NCBI GenBank assembly: GCA_902783905.1 | Contig: CACZSP010000111.1 | Span: 1-9,727 of the forward strand | Length of the DNA stretch: 9,727 nucleotides | Direction: 5' to 3' | Source of the DNA: an uncultured Ruminococcus sp. | GTDB taxonomy: Bacteria; Bacillota; Clostridia; Oscillospirales; CAG-272 | Shown here: positions 1 to 7,389 of the stretch, in pieces | Position numbering within the stretch: position 1 is the stretch's first letter | Layout of the letters: each line of letters begins with the position of its first letter | Position numbers and translations under genes: made by a program | Notes under the pieces: model-generated | What the model was told of the DNA's origin: nothing | Database searches by the model: none | Seen by the model: only the letters and a program-made list of their open reading frames with translations

Positions 1-1
1 C

Positions 2-817
2 ACTCTCGGGCCCGTTCTCGACATGCCCTTCTCCCGCATCCAGTTCACTCCCGACCTGATGCCGGCCGACGTCACCGGCACGAACATAGTTATAAAGGAC
101 GCGTCGGGCGGCGTCCGGTTCGAGTTCCGTCGCGGGCCGGTGTTCAGCAATATCGTGCTTGCCGACGAGATCAACCGCGCGACTCCCAAGACGCAGAGCG
201 CGCTGCTCGAGGCGATGCAGGAGCATACGGTTACCGTAGGAGGGGAATCCTTCCGGCTGGAAGAGCCCTTTTTCGTCCTGGCGACACAGAACCCCATCGA
301 GCAGGAGGGCACCTACCCTCTTCCCGAGGCGCAGATGGACAGATTCATGTTCAAGATCCTCGTGCCCTTCCCGACCGACGGAGAACTGCGGGACATCGTT
401 CTTCTGACCCAGAAGAAGCAGGACTGCACGTCGGAAAAGGTAGTGACAAGGGAAAAACTCCTGGCGATGCGCGAGGTGGCGAGAGAGGTCCCGGTACCCT
501 CGAGCGTGCTGGACTACGCCGTCGGGATCATTTCGTCGACTCACCCGGAGGCGCCGGGAGCGGCCGAGGCGGCGCGGAAATATCTGCGCTTCGGAGCCAG
601 CCCGAGAGCCGCTCAGGCGATCGTCTCGGGAGCCAAGGTAAGGGCGCTGTCCCTCGGCAGGTTCAACGTGTCGCGGGAGGATATCGACGGGCTCGCCCGT
701 CCGGTGCTGCGCCACAGGATAGCCCCGAACTTCGAGGCGGTGACGTCGGGCGTGTCGACCGACGATATCGTCGGAATGATACTGGAGGAAAGAAAGGACG
801 CCGGAAAGAATGGCTGA
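2..817 (+). CDS. MoxR-family AAA+ ATPase, 5' end cut off by the window
   Basis: This cytosolic AAA+ ATPase of the MoxR family is thought to remodel or activate partner proteins, usually together with vWA-domain proteins encoded beside it. The reading frame is open from base 2, and its first residues (TLGPVLDMPFSRIQFTPDLM) match the MoxR region just after Walker A. The ATG at 23 is therefore internal, and the Walker A lysine lies off the window. Visible parts are Walker B (NIVLADEINR, Asp-Glu at 164-169), sensor 1 (VLATQNPIEQ, Asn at 290-292), the arginine-finger region (QMDRF, Arg at 341-343) and sensor 2 (RFGASPRAAQAI, second Arg at 605-607). The C-terminal lid follows to the stop. The 271 visible residues fit a full protein of roughly 310-330. 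Its end overlaps the DUF58 gene by 8 bases, which suggests translational coupling. The family is certain; the client is unknown. Confidence 0.96.
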   Translation, partial: TLGPVLDMPFSRIQFTPDLMPADVTGTNIVIKDASGGVRFEFRRGPVFSNIVLADEINRATPKTQSALLEAMQEHTVTVGGESFRLEEPFFVLATQNPIEQEGTYPLPEAQMDRFMFKILVPFPTDGELRDIVLLTQKKQDCTSEKVVTREKLLAMREVAREVPVPSSVLDYAVGIISSTHPEAPGAAEAARKYLRFGASPRAAQAIVSGAKVRALSLGRFNVSREDIDGLARPVLRHRIAPNFEAVTSGVSTDDIVGMILEERKDAGKNG

Positions 818-1694
818 ACGTCTTTTCGACGAGGCCTTCCTGCGGCGGCTGGACAGTATAAGTCTGCGCTTCGACGAGGCGCTGAACGGCACCTTCAGCG
901 GCGGCCGCAGATCGCGTCAGCACGGAAGCACCGTAGAATATTCCGGCTTTCGCGACTACGTCCAGGGGGACGATTTCAGACGGATCGACTGGAACGCCTA
1001 CGGACGGTTCGAAAAGTTTTTCATCCGCCTCTTTCTCGACGAGCGGCAGCTGGAAACCAGGATTTTCGTCGACGTTTCCGAGTCGATGGATTCGGGCACG
1101 CCGTCGAAAATGATCACCGCGCTCCGCACGGCTGCGGCGATCGCCTACGTCTCGGCGTCGGCTCAGGACAGAGTCTCGATAATCACGCTGTCCGGCGGAA
1201 AAGCCGAGGAACTGGTGACCGGAATGAACGGCAGACAGGGCTTTTATTCCTCTCTTGAGAGGATAGAAGGCGTCGCCTCCGGCGGAACGACCGATCTCTG
1301 CGCCTCGCTGAAGGACTACCGCGGATTTACCGGCGGTACCGGAGCCGCGGTACTCATTACCGATCTTATGACCGGCGAAGGATGGCGGGACGCGCTGAAA
1401 TATCTGCTCTACCGCAAGCAGCAGGTTTTTCTGATTCAGATACTGTCTCCGGAAGAGACCGATCCGCGGCTTGACGGGGCGGTCAGACTCACCGATTCGG
1501 AGGACGGAAGCTTCTGCGATATCGCGAACGCCCCGGCGGCGGTGGAATACTACCGCCGCGCTCTGGCGGACTACTGCGACGAGATCAGTTCCTTCTGTCT
1601 GAGATCGGGAATAAGATATTTAAGAGCGGGATCCGACGAGGACGAATCCGAAATCATATTCGGAAAAGGCACCGCCGCCGGAATTTTCGCCTGA
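810..1694 (+). CDS. DUF58 protein with vWA fold (MoxR partner)
   Basis: A 294-residue DUF58 protein, the usual neighbour and presumed partner of MoxR ATPases. The DUF58 signature spans residues about 44-78 (YSGFRDYVQGDDFRRIDWN, then FIRLFLDE). It leads into a vWA fold with a complete-looking MIDAS: D88-x-S90-x-S92, T160 in GGTTD and D185 in LITDL. There is no signal peptide or membrane helix, so it should be cytosolic. Many DUF58 proteins carry N-terminal membrane helices, and this is one of the short forms without them. The ATG at 810 overlaps the end of moxR by 8 bases; AAGGA at 794-798 is a modest, rather distant ribosome site, so reinitiation after moxR is likely. B. subtilis-like operons often follow DUF58 with a transglutaminase-like membrane protein; here two vWA membrane proteins follow instead. 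The family call is secure. The role in client recognition is inferred from the family. Confidence 0.94.
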   Translation: MAERLFDEAFLRRLDSISLRFDEALNGTFSGGRRSRQHGSTVEYSGFRDYVQGDDFRRIDWNAYGRFEKFFIRLFLDERQLETRIFVDVSESMDSGTPSKMITALRTAAAIAYVSASAQDRVSIITLSGGKAEELVTGMNGRQGFYSSLERIEGVASGGTTDLCASLKDYRGFTGGTGAAVLITDLMTGEGWRDALKYLLYRKQQVFLIQILSPEETDPRLDGAVRLTDSEDGSFCDIANAPAAVEYYRRALADYCDEISSFCLRSGIRYLRAGSDEDESEIIFGKGTAAGIFA

Positions 1695-1699
1695 CACGC

Positions 1700-1713
1700 G
1701 GGGCGCACGCCCC
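1700..1713 (+). other. Short GC hairpin in the largest gap of the operon
   Basis: GGGGC (1700-1704) pairs with GCCCC (1709-1713) around a GCAC loop, six bases after the DUF58 stop. There is no T-run after it, so it is not a normal intrinsic terminator. It lies in the 37-base gap before the BatA-like gene, which has no visible Shine-Dalgarno site. It could be an mRNA stability or processing element, or chance in GC-rich DNA. Confidence 0.35.
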
Positions 1714-1731
1714 TGAAACAAACGTCGTAAT

Positions 1732-3573
1732 ATGGAATTACTCAATCCGTGGGGACTTCTGTCGCTGGTGTCGGTACCGGCGCTGATAGCCCTCTACGTT
1801 CTGAAGCAAAAGCACAGGGAAGTGAAGGTCCCGAGTCTTTTCCTCTGGAAAAAGACTCAGAGTCTTATGGAGGCTTCGACGCCGTGGGAACGGCTGAGGC
1901 GGAACCTCCTTTTTATCCTGCAGCTTTTGCTTCTTCTGCTTCTCTGTTTCGCTCTCTGCAGACCGGCTGTCACCGGCAAAGGGACGTTTGACGAGATAAT
2001 CGTGATCATCGACGGGTCGGCAAGCATGAACGCCGTCGACGAAGGGGAAAAGGACACCCGCTTTGCCCGCGCGGTGAAGGCGGCGTCGCAGACGGCGTCG
2101 GGACTGCGCCCGGGAAAGAAAATGTCGGTGATAGTGGCAGCCGACACCGTCGTCCCCGCGGTCTCGCATTCGGACAACCCGGGCGAAATACTTCGGGCTC
2201 TGAAGAGTCTGGAATGCGGGTACGCGGGCGCGGACGTTGAAAACGCCCTTATCCTCGCCGACAGTATGAAAACGGCGGGAGGCAACATGCTCACCGTCCT
2301 TTACACCGACAGCGCTTACGAAACCGACGACGGGCAGTCGCTCAGCGCCGTCGATCTTTCAAAGGGAAGAAAAAACCGCGCCGTCATTTCGGTAAGCTGC
2401 GGAGCGGGAGAGGACGGATACACCGTCCTGTCAACCGTCTGTTCTTACGGAGAGGACTGCGAGGAGACCCTTGAGTTTTACTGCGACGGACAGCTCCGGG
2501 ACGCCCGGCGCGTCTCGCTCGAAGCCGAAAAGCCGCTTGCCGTATACTGGAAATGCTCCGATTCCGGAGCGTCGGTGGCGACCGTCCGTTTTACCGGAAG
2601 CGATATACTGTCATCGGACGACGAAATGAGCGTTCCGCTGACGAAAAGCGCCGACAAAAAGATCATGCTGGTGAGTTCCAGCGGATTCTTCTTTGAAAAA
2701 ATATTTGCCGCTATCGGCAGATGCGAGGTCTACAAGACCGATCCCGCCTCCTTCGACGCACTCGACGGAGAGCGTTACGATCTTTATCTTTTCGATTCCT
2801 TCGTTCCCGAAAAGATACCGGCAAGCGGAGCCGTCTGGTTCTGGGCGCCCGACCGGGGGACCGAGGGCTTCGAGGTCGGCGCGAGTCTGAAGGGATCCTG
2901 TCTTTCGGGGGCCGATTCGGCAGTTTCGGGCGAAATATGCAGATATATGAACCTGTCGGAAATACAGCTGGCGCGCTTTTGCGAACTGACCCTCGGGGAC
3001 GGATGGCAGACGGCGGCAAACTGCGGCATGCTTCCGGCCGCGGCGGTCAGGAGCGATCCGTCGGGCAGGAAGGAGGCGGTGATCGCCTTCGATCTTCACG
3101 ACAGCAACCTGCCGCTTCTGAAGGAATTCCCGGTGTTCATACAGAATCTTCTTTCGTATTCGATCCCGGAAATGATCGAAGGCAGCGGCGTTTACGAGGC
3201 GGGAGAGGTCCCGCAGATCAGGGCGCTCGCATACGCGGAAAGCGTTTCGGTCGTCTCTCCCGACGGAAAAGAGACCGTTCTCGCGCCCCCCTTCCCGGTG
3301 TCGGCGTACCGGCTCGGTCTGCCGGGCGTATATAAAGTAACACAGATACTAGCGCCCCGCGCCGGAGAAGAGGCGGGGACGCCGGTCACGGGCTTTATTT
3401 CTGCGGCGATCCCCGAAGGGGAATCGCGGATGGCCGGCGGCGGGACTCTTTCGCCCGGCTCCGGGAGCGGAGACGGGGATTTCAGAGGACAGACCGAGCT
3501 CTGGCCCTATATCCTTGCCGCCGTACTCCTGCTTGCCGTTCTGGAATGGGGGGTGTATTTCCGTGAGTATTGA
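1732..3573 (+). CDS. BatA-like membrane protein with vWA ectodomain
   Basis: A 613-residue membrane protein starting with the BatA/aerotolerance-type N-terminal domain: helix 1 at about 6-24, a basic loop containing EVKVPSLFLWKK, and helix 2 at about 58-76. A vWA domain follows (EIIVIIDGSASM; D94, S96, S98, and D193 in LYTDS). At the usual MIDAS threonine position there appears to be Ala (A167, in YAGADVEN). Residues from about 309 (KKIMLVSSSGFFFEKIF) resemble the Rossmann/amidotransferase-like part of related proteins. A Gly/Ser-rich linker (about 568-580) leads to a final helix (about 592-608) and the tail FREY. The basic loop between helices 1 and 2 places the vWA region outside the cell. 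The ectodomain has 11 cysteines, many for this family. The ATG at 1732 is the only start compatible with helix 1, since an in-frame TGA lies at 1714; no ribosome site is visible. The family is clear; the binding partner is unknown. Confidence 0.9.
   Translation: MELLNPWGLLSLVSVPALIALYVLKQKHREVKVPSLFLWKKTQSLMEASTPWERLRRNLLFILQLLLLLLLCFALCRPAVTGKGTFDEIIVIIDGSASMNAVDEGEKDTRFARAVKAASQTASGLRPGKKMSVIVAADTVVPAVSHSDNPGEILRALKSLECGYAGADVENALILADSMKTAGGNMLTVLYTDSAYETDDGQSLSAVDLSKGRKNRAVISVSCGAGEDGYTVLSTVCSYGEDCEETLEFYCDGQLRDARRVSLEAEKPLAVYWKCSDSGASVATVRFTGSDILSSDDEMSVPLTKSADKKIMLVSSSGFFFEKIFAAIGRCEVYKTDPASFDALDGERYDLYLFDSFVPEKIPASGAVWFWAPDRGTEGFEVGASLKGSCLSGADSAVSGEICRYMNLSEIQLARFCELTLGDGWQTAANCGMLPAAAVRSDPSGRKEAVIAFDLHDSNLPLLKEFPVFIQNLLSYSIPEMIEGSGVYEAGEVPQIRALAYAESVSVVSPDGKETVLAPPFPVSAYRLGLPGVYKVTQILAPRAGEEAGTPVTGFISAAIPEGESRMAGGGTLSPGSGSGDGDFRGQTELWPYILAAVLLLAVLEWGVYFREY
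3549..3555 (+). promoter_or_regulatory. Ribosome binding site deciding the GTG start at 3563
   Basis: GGGGGTG differs from the extended Shine-Dalgarno sequence GGAGGTG by one A-to-G change, which still pairs as G-U. It sits seven bases before GTG 3563, inside the last codons of the BatA-like gene. It supports GTG 3563 over the upstream ATG at 3515, which would add 16 residues unlike the family. Confidence 0.6.
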
Positions 3574-6358
3574 ACTGCGGCGCCCTCTGTGGCTTCTTAT
3601 CCTGATACCCCTCGTCGCGGGGACGGTCGTCCCGTTTATCCTCGCGAAAAGAAAACGCGCGCTCCGCGGACGTCACAACGTGTCGCTGGTCCTGCGGCTC
3701 ACCGCCGTCGTTCTCGCCGCTCTCGCCGTCGCCGGGTTTTCCGCCGGCAGGCGCAGCGACGTCGATTCTGTTATAATCGTCGCCGACCTTTCAGACTCCA
3801 CCCGAGGCGTCCGCGCCCTTATGGAGGAGGCGGTCAGGACCGGGCGGAGATATTCGGACAGAAGGACGCGCGTCGGACTTCTGACCTTCGGATACAATTC
3901 CTACTACGAGATACCGCTGACCGATTCCTTCGCCTTCGACGCCTTTGAGACCGCCCCCGACGGAAACTACACCGATATCCGCTCGGCTCTCGTCAAAGCG
4001 TCCGCCATGTTCCCGGGAGACACCTCGAAAAGGATAATACTCCTGACAGACGGGAAGGAAAACGTCGGCGAGTACCGCGAGGCGGCGGCCGTGCTGTCGC
4101 AGCGCGGGATACGCCTCGACGCCGTCGTCTATCCGACCGACGTCGACGACGTCGAAATGCAGCTGACGTCGGTCTCGACACCCGCCGCCGTTTACAGCGG
4201 CGAGAGCTTCAACATAACCGTTACGGCGGAAAGCTCGTACGAGGGCGCCGCGGAGATCTTCCTTTACTGCGACGGCGTTCTGTCGGCCAAAAGAGAAGTC
4301 CGGCTGACGAAGGGGACCAACCGCTTCGTCTTCAGGGATACCGCCGAGGGGTCGGGCATCACCACCTATTCGGCCGAGATAGTCGCGGACAGCGATTCTC
4401 TCAGGAAAAACAACAAGGTATACAGTTTTATCAGCGTTCTCGGCACTCCGCGGATCCTGATAATCGACGGAACGGGAAGCGAGTCCCACGAGCTGACGAA
4501 GCTGCTCGGAGACGGAGTGGACGTCGACGTCGCGCCGCCCTCCGCCGCCCCGTCGGATATAGCCGGACTGCGCAAATACAAGGCGGTCGTAATGATGAAC
4601 GTCCAGAAGAGCGCCCTGCCCGAAGGGTACGACGATCTTCTCGACGCATACGTCCGGCAGCTGGGCCGCGGGCTTCTGGTGACCGGCGGCGACCGGTCCT
4701 TCGCCCTTGGCGGATGGGAGGGAAGCACCCTTGAAAAGGTCCTTCCCGTCGAAATGATAGTCAGGGACAAGGAAAAGCTCCGGGATATCGGTATTATGAT
4801 CCTTATCGACAACTCGGGAAGCATGGGAATGGGCCAGGGAAGCGCACTCGAGCTTGCCAAGCAGGGAGCGATCAATATCGCCGGGATAGTCAAGGCGATA
4901 GACTCGATCGGCGTCATTGCCTTCTCGGACAACGCAGTCTGGGTGTCTCCCATGACTCCCGGCACCGAAAGGGAGACCGTCCAGGGAAAGATCGCGTCGA
5001 TCCCGCCCGGAGGCGGAACGATGATCTACGCCGCCATGGGAAGCGCTTACGAAGCGCTGAAAAACAGCGGGAAAAACCTCAAGAACATAATCCTTCTGAC
5101 CGACGGGCAGCCCGCCGACGGAGACCAGGTCTTCGCTTCCGGACTTCTCGACAAGATCGCCGACGAGGGAATTACGGTGACGTCGGTAGCCGTTGGCGAC
5201 TCGCCCGACGTCACGCTGCTCCGCAGGATCTCGTCCGCGACCGGAGGCGACGTCTGCGTCGCGCAGAACGTAAACGAACTGCCCGAGCTTCTTTTCACCG
5301 AAGCGGTCAAAATACTGAACACCGGATATATCAACAACGAGACCTTCACTCCGACGGTCAACGACTACACGTCGGTGCTGACCGACGTAAAAACGATACC
5401 CGAGCTGGACGGATACGTGCTCGCTCAGCCGAAGGATCTGGCTTTCGACGAGCTGTTGGCGACCGAGGGCGACCCGATCCTGTCGACCTGGCAGTACGGC
5501 CTCGGACGCAGCGCCGCCCTTATGACCGATCTGAACGGCAAATGGTCGTCGAAACTCCTTGCGTCGGAAGACGGTAGGACTTTGATCAGGAACCTCGTTT
5601 CCTACGTGCTCCCGTCCGACGAGGAGGGAGAGGGAAGCGTGAACGTCGCGCGGGAGGGCGACCGCGGCGTCATCACCGCCGTTTCTCCCGTGACCGACCG
5701 CACGCTTCCGGTAACGGCGACCGTCATATCGCCATCCGGAAAAGAGCGGCAGATCGAGCTGGTTCAGACGGGTCTCGGCGAATACCGCGGCGAGTTCCTT
5801 CTGGAAGAGGAGGGAAGCTACACCGCCGTCGTCACCCAGAACGACGAGAACGGAAACGCCGTCATGAACAAGGAAGGCGGTCTTGCCGTCAGATACAGCG
5901 ACGAATACGACGCCTTCAAGAAATACGACGGCGGACTGTCTCTCTTCTGCCGGGAGACCGGCGGCAGCGCCGACTGGACGGATATCGCCGCGGCGCTGGC
6001 GCTCCGGGCCGACCCGGTCAGCGAGAAGATCGAATTTACCGTGCCCTTCCTCATCGCCTTCCTGCTTCTCGTGCTTTTCGATATAGCTTTCCGCCGTCTC
6101 GATCTCGCCGCGGCCGTCGCGCGCGTCTTCGGACGGAGGAAAAAAGCTCCCGTGAAAGAACCCGAACCCCCGGCGCCCAAGCCCGCCGCCGCAAAAGAAA
6201 AAACGGAAATCGCGGCGCCTCCTCCGAAGGAAAAGAAAAAGCAGGAGAAAGAAGAAAAGAAGACGCCCGCCGCCCCGCCGCCGTCCGCGGCGAAGGAGAG
6301 TTCGAGCGCCTCGGCTCTTCTTAAGGAAAAGAAAAACATGTCGCGCAAGAAAATGTGA
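3563..6358 (+). CDS. Large membrane protein with two vWA and amidotransferase-like domains
   Basis: A 931-residue protein when started at GTG 3563, overlapping the previous gene by 11 bases. Order: helices at about 9-27 and 42-60 with a basic loop between (AKRKRALRGRH); vWA-1 (about 68-200; D75, S77, S79, T137, D163); a beta-rich Ig-like stretch (about 200-290); an amidotransferase-like Rossmann segment (about 296-400; RGLLVTGGDRSFALGGW); vWA-2 (about 408-585; D416, S418, S420, T486, D514); a second amidotransferase-like piece (about 612-684; WQYGLGRSAALMTD); another Ig-like stretch (about 690-780); and a helix at about 825-843. The cytosolic tail (858-931) is Lys/Pro/Ala/Glu-rich. The charge pattern puts the roughly 760-residue vWA body outside the cell. 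Both MIDAS sites look complete. No catalytic cysteine is evident in the amidotransferase-like part, so it is probably structural. Its place after MoxR and DUF58 suggests a client-binding or scaffold role, which is inference. Confidence 0.9.
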   Translation: MSIELRRPLWLLILIPLVAGTVVPFILAKRKRALRGRHNVSLVLRLTAVVLAALAVAGFSAGRRSDVDSVIIVADLSDSTRGVRALMEEAVRTGRRYSDRRTRVGLLTFGYNSYYEIPLTDSFAFDAFETAPDGNYTDIRSALVKASAMFPGDTSKRIILLTDGKENVGEYREAAAVLSQRGIRLDAVVYPTDVDDVEMQLTSVSTPAAVYSGESFNITVTAESSYEGAAEIFLYCDGVLSAKREVRLTKGTNRFVFRDTAEGSGITTYSAEIVADSDSLRKNNKVYSFISVLGTPRILIIDGTGSESHELTKLLGDGVDVDVAPPSAAPSDIAGLRKYKAVVMMNVQKSALPEGYDDLLDAYVRQLGRGLLVTGGDRSFALGGWEGSTLEKVLPVEMIVRDKEKLRDIGIMILIDNSGSMGMGQGSALELAKQGAINIAGIVKAIDSIGVIAFSDNAVWVSPMTPGTERETVQGKIASIPPGGGTMIYAAMGSAYEALKNSGKNLKNIILLTDGQPADGDQVFASGLLDKIADEGITVTSVAVGDSPDVTLLRRISSATGGDVCVAQNVNELPELLFTEAVKILNTGYINNETFTPTVNDYTSVLTDVKTIPELDGYVLAQPKDLAFDELLATEGDPILSTWQYGLGRSAALMTDLNGKWSSKLLASEDGRTLIRNLVSYVLPSDEEGEGSVNVAREGDRGVITAVSPVTDRTLPVTATVISPSGKERQIELVQTGLGEYRGEFLLEEEGSYTAVVTQNDENGNAVMNKEGGLAVRYSDEYDAFKKYDGGLSLFCRETGGSADWTDIAAALALRADPVSEKIEFTVPFLIAFLLLVLFDIAFRRLDLAAAVARVFGRRKKAPVKEPEPPAPKPAAAKEKTEIAAPPPKEKKKQEKEEKKTPAAPPPSAAKESSSASALLKEKKNMSRKKM

Positions 6359-6364
6359 CGCAGC

Positions 6365-7366
6365 ATGAAAACAGCCCTTATATACAACCGGTCGACCGAT
6401 CCGGCCTTCAATCTCGCGGCCGAGGAATTTCTGACCGAACGGTTTCCGGATTTCGGAGCCGACAGGATAATGATGCTCTGGCGCAATTCCCGTTCGGTCA
6501 TAATCGGACGCAACCAGAACGCCTTTGTCGAGGTCGATCCTGATTTTGCCGAAAAAAACGGGATCCCGGTATACCGCCGGCTGACCGGCGGCGGCGCCGT
6601 GTTTCACGATCCGGGGAACGTAAACTACACGGTCATCCTTCCCGACTCCGCGGAGTCGCGCCTCGACTACGCCGGATGCACCGCTCCCGTCTCGGAGGCT
6701 CTGAACGCCCTCGGACTTGACGTCCGTCTTTCCGGCAGGAACGATCTGACCGCCGGCGGTCGGAAGATCTCGGGAAGCGCCCAGTGCGTGAACGCAGGAC
6801 GCGTTCTCCATCACGGAACGCTCCTCTGGTCTGCCGACGTCTCGCTGATGTCGGGCGTGCTCCGCCCGGACGCGGACAAGCTCAGATCGAAGGGGATCGC
6901 CAGCGTTTCCTCCCGGGTCGCCAATATAAAAGACCTGCTTGCGGAGCGCGGACTGCGCCCGGAGATCGGCACGCCCGAGGATTTTATCGATTATCTTCTG
7001 TCCTTTCTCGGAGGCGTTACCGATACGCTGGAGGATTGCGGGGAGAGGATCGAAGAGATCGCCTCCCGCCGCTTCCGGACCTGGGAATGGAACTGGGGAA
7101 GGTCGCCCGCTTTCAGCGTCACGCGCGAAAACAGATACCCGTTCGGAAGGGTCCGCGCCGGTTTCGACGCCGACCGCGGAGTGATAGAAAAGATCGGATT
7201 TTCGGGAGATTTTTTCGGGCGCGCGCCGGTATCTCTGCTTGAGGAAAAACTGACCGGCGTCCGCCTGACAAACGGGGATCTCGTCGCCGCCGCGCCCGAC
7301 GCGGGGGAATACATATCCGGAATGACTCCGGAGGCGCTTGCCGATCTGCTCCTGGGGAAGCGCTGA
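6365..7366 (+). CDS. lplA: Lipoate-protein ligase A
   Basis: This cytosolic enzyme activates free lipoate with ATP and attaches it to the lysine of lipoyl domains, such as glycine-cleavage H protein or E2 subunits of 2-oxoacid dehydrogenases. At 333 residues it matches the two-domain E. coli type (338). The catalytic domain has the lipoyl-AMP motif RRLTGGGAVFHD (71-82), NYTVI, the catalytic lysine K134 in GRKISGSAQ, and HHGTLLW (149-155). The C-terminal accessory domain covers about 250-333, starting near WEWNWGRSPAFSV. It starts six bases after the previous stop and in the same frame, separated by TGA and two codons. No Shine-Dalgarno site is evident, so reinitiation is likely. No lipoylated protein is encoded in the window, so the physiological target is unknown. 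Octanoate transfer is an alternative substrate use, but the fold and motifs fit LplA. Confidence 0.95.
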   Translation: MKTALIYNRSTDPAFNLAAEEFLTERFPDFGADRIMMLWRNSRSVIIGRNQNAFVEVDPDFAEKNGIPVYRRLTGGGAVFHDPGNVNYTVILPDSAESRLDYAGCTAPVSEALNALGLDVRLSGRNDLTAGGRKISGSAQCVNAGRVLHHGTLLWSADVSLMSGVLRPDADKLRSKGIASVSSRVANIKDLLAERGLRPEIGTPEDFIDYLLSFLGGVTDTLEDCGERIEEIASRRFRTWEWNWGRSPAFSVTRENRYPFGRVRAGFDADRGVIEKIGFSGDFFGRAPVSLLEEKLTGVRLTNGDLVAAAPDAGEYISGMTPEALADLLLGKR

Positions 7367-7379
7367 TCACGGTAACAAA

Positions 7380-7385
7380 AGGAGG
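7380..7385 (+). promoter_or_regulatory. Consensus ribosome binding site for the CvpA-like gene
   Basis: AGGAGG at 7380-7385 is a perfect Shine-Dalgarno core, four bases before ATG 7390. It is the strongest such site in the window, so this gene probably initiates independently of lplA. It fixes the start ahead of the first membrane helix. Confidence 0.85.
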
Positions 7386-7389
7386 AAAA

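Noticed and set aside
23..25. ATG 23 as a true start of the MoxR gene
   Set aside because: The frame is open to the window edge and the residues before it fit the MoxR family. A start here would lack Walker A.
815..817. TGA read as a sense codon (alternative genetic code), since five of six genes end in TGA
   Set aside because: Reading through the MoxR TGA gives sequence unrelated to the family, protein lengths fit TGA as stop, and tryptophan is coded by TGG throughout.
1700..1713. Intrinsic terminator after the DUF58 gene
   Set aside because: The stem is only five pairs and no T-run follows.
3515..3562. Upstream ATG 3515 as start of the large vWA gene
   Set aside because: It would add 16 residues unlike the family and lengthen the overlap to 59 bases. 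GTG 3563 has a near-consensus ribosome site and gives the expected N-terminus before the first helix.
3791..6814. A 1007-codon open frame on the minus strand across the large vWA gene and the start of lplA
   Set aside because: It lies opposite two well-supported genes. Its translation is Arg/Gly/Val-rich with Phe/Leu/Arg runs opposite the Lys-rich tail and shows no domain. GC-rich codon use leaves such mirror frames open.
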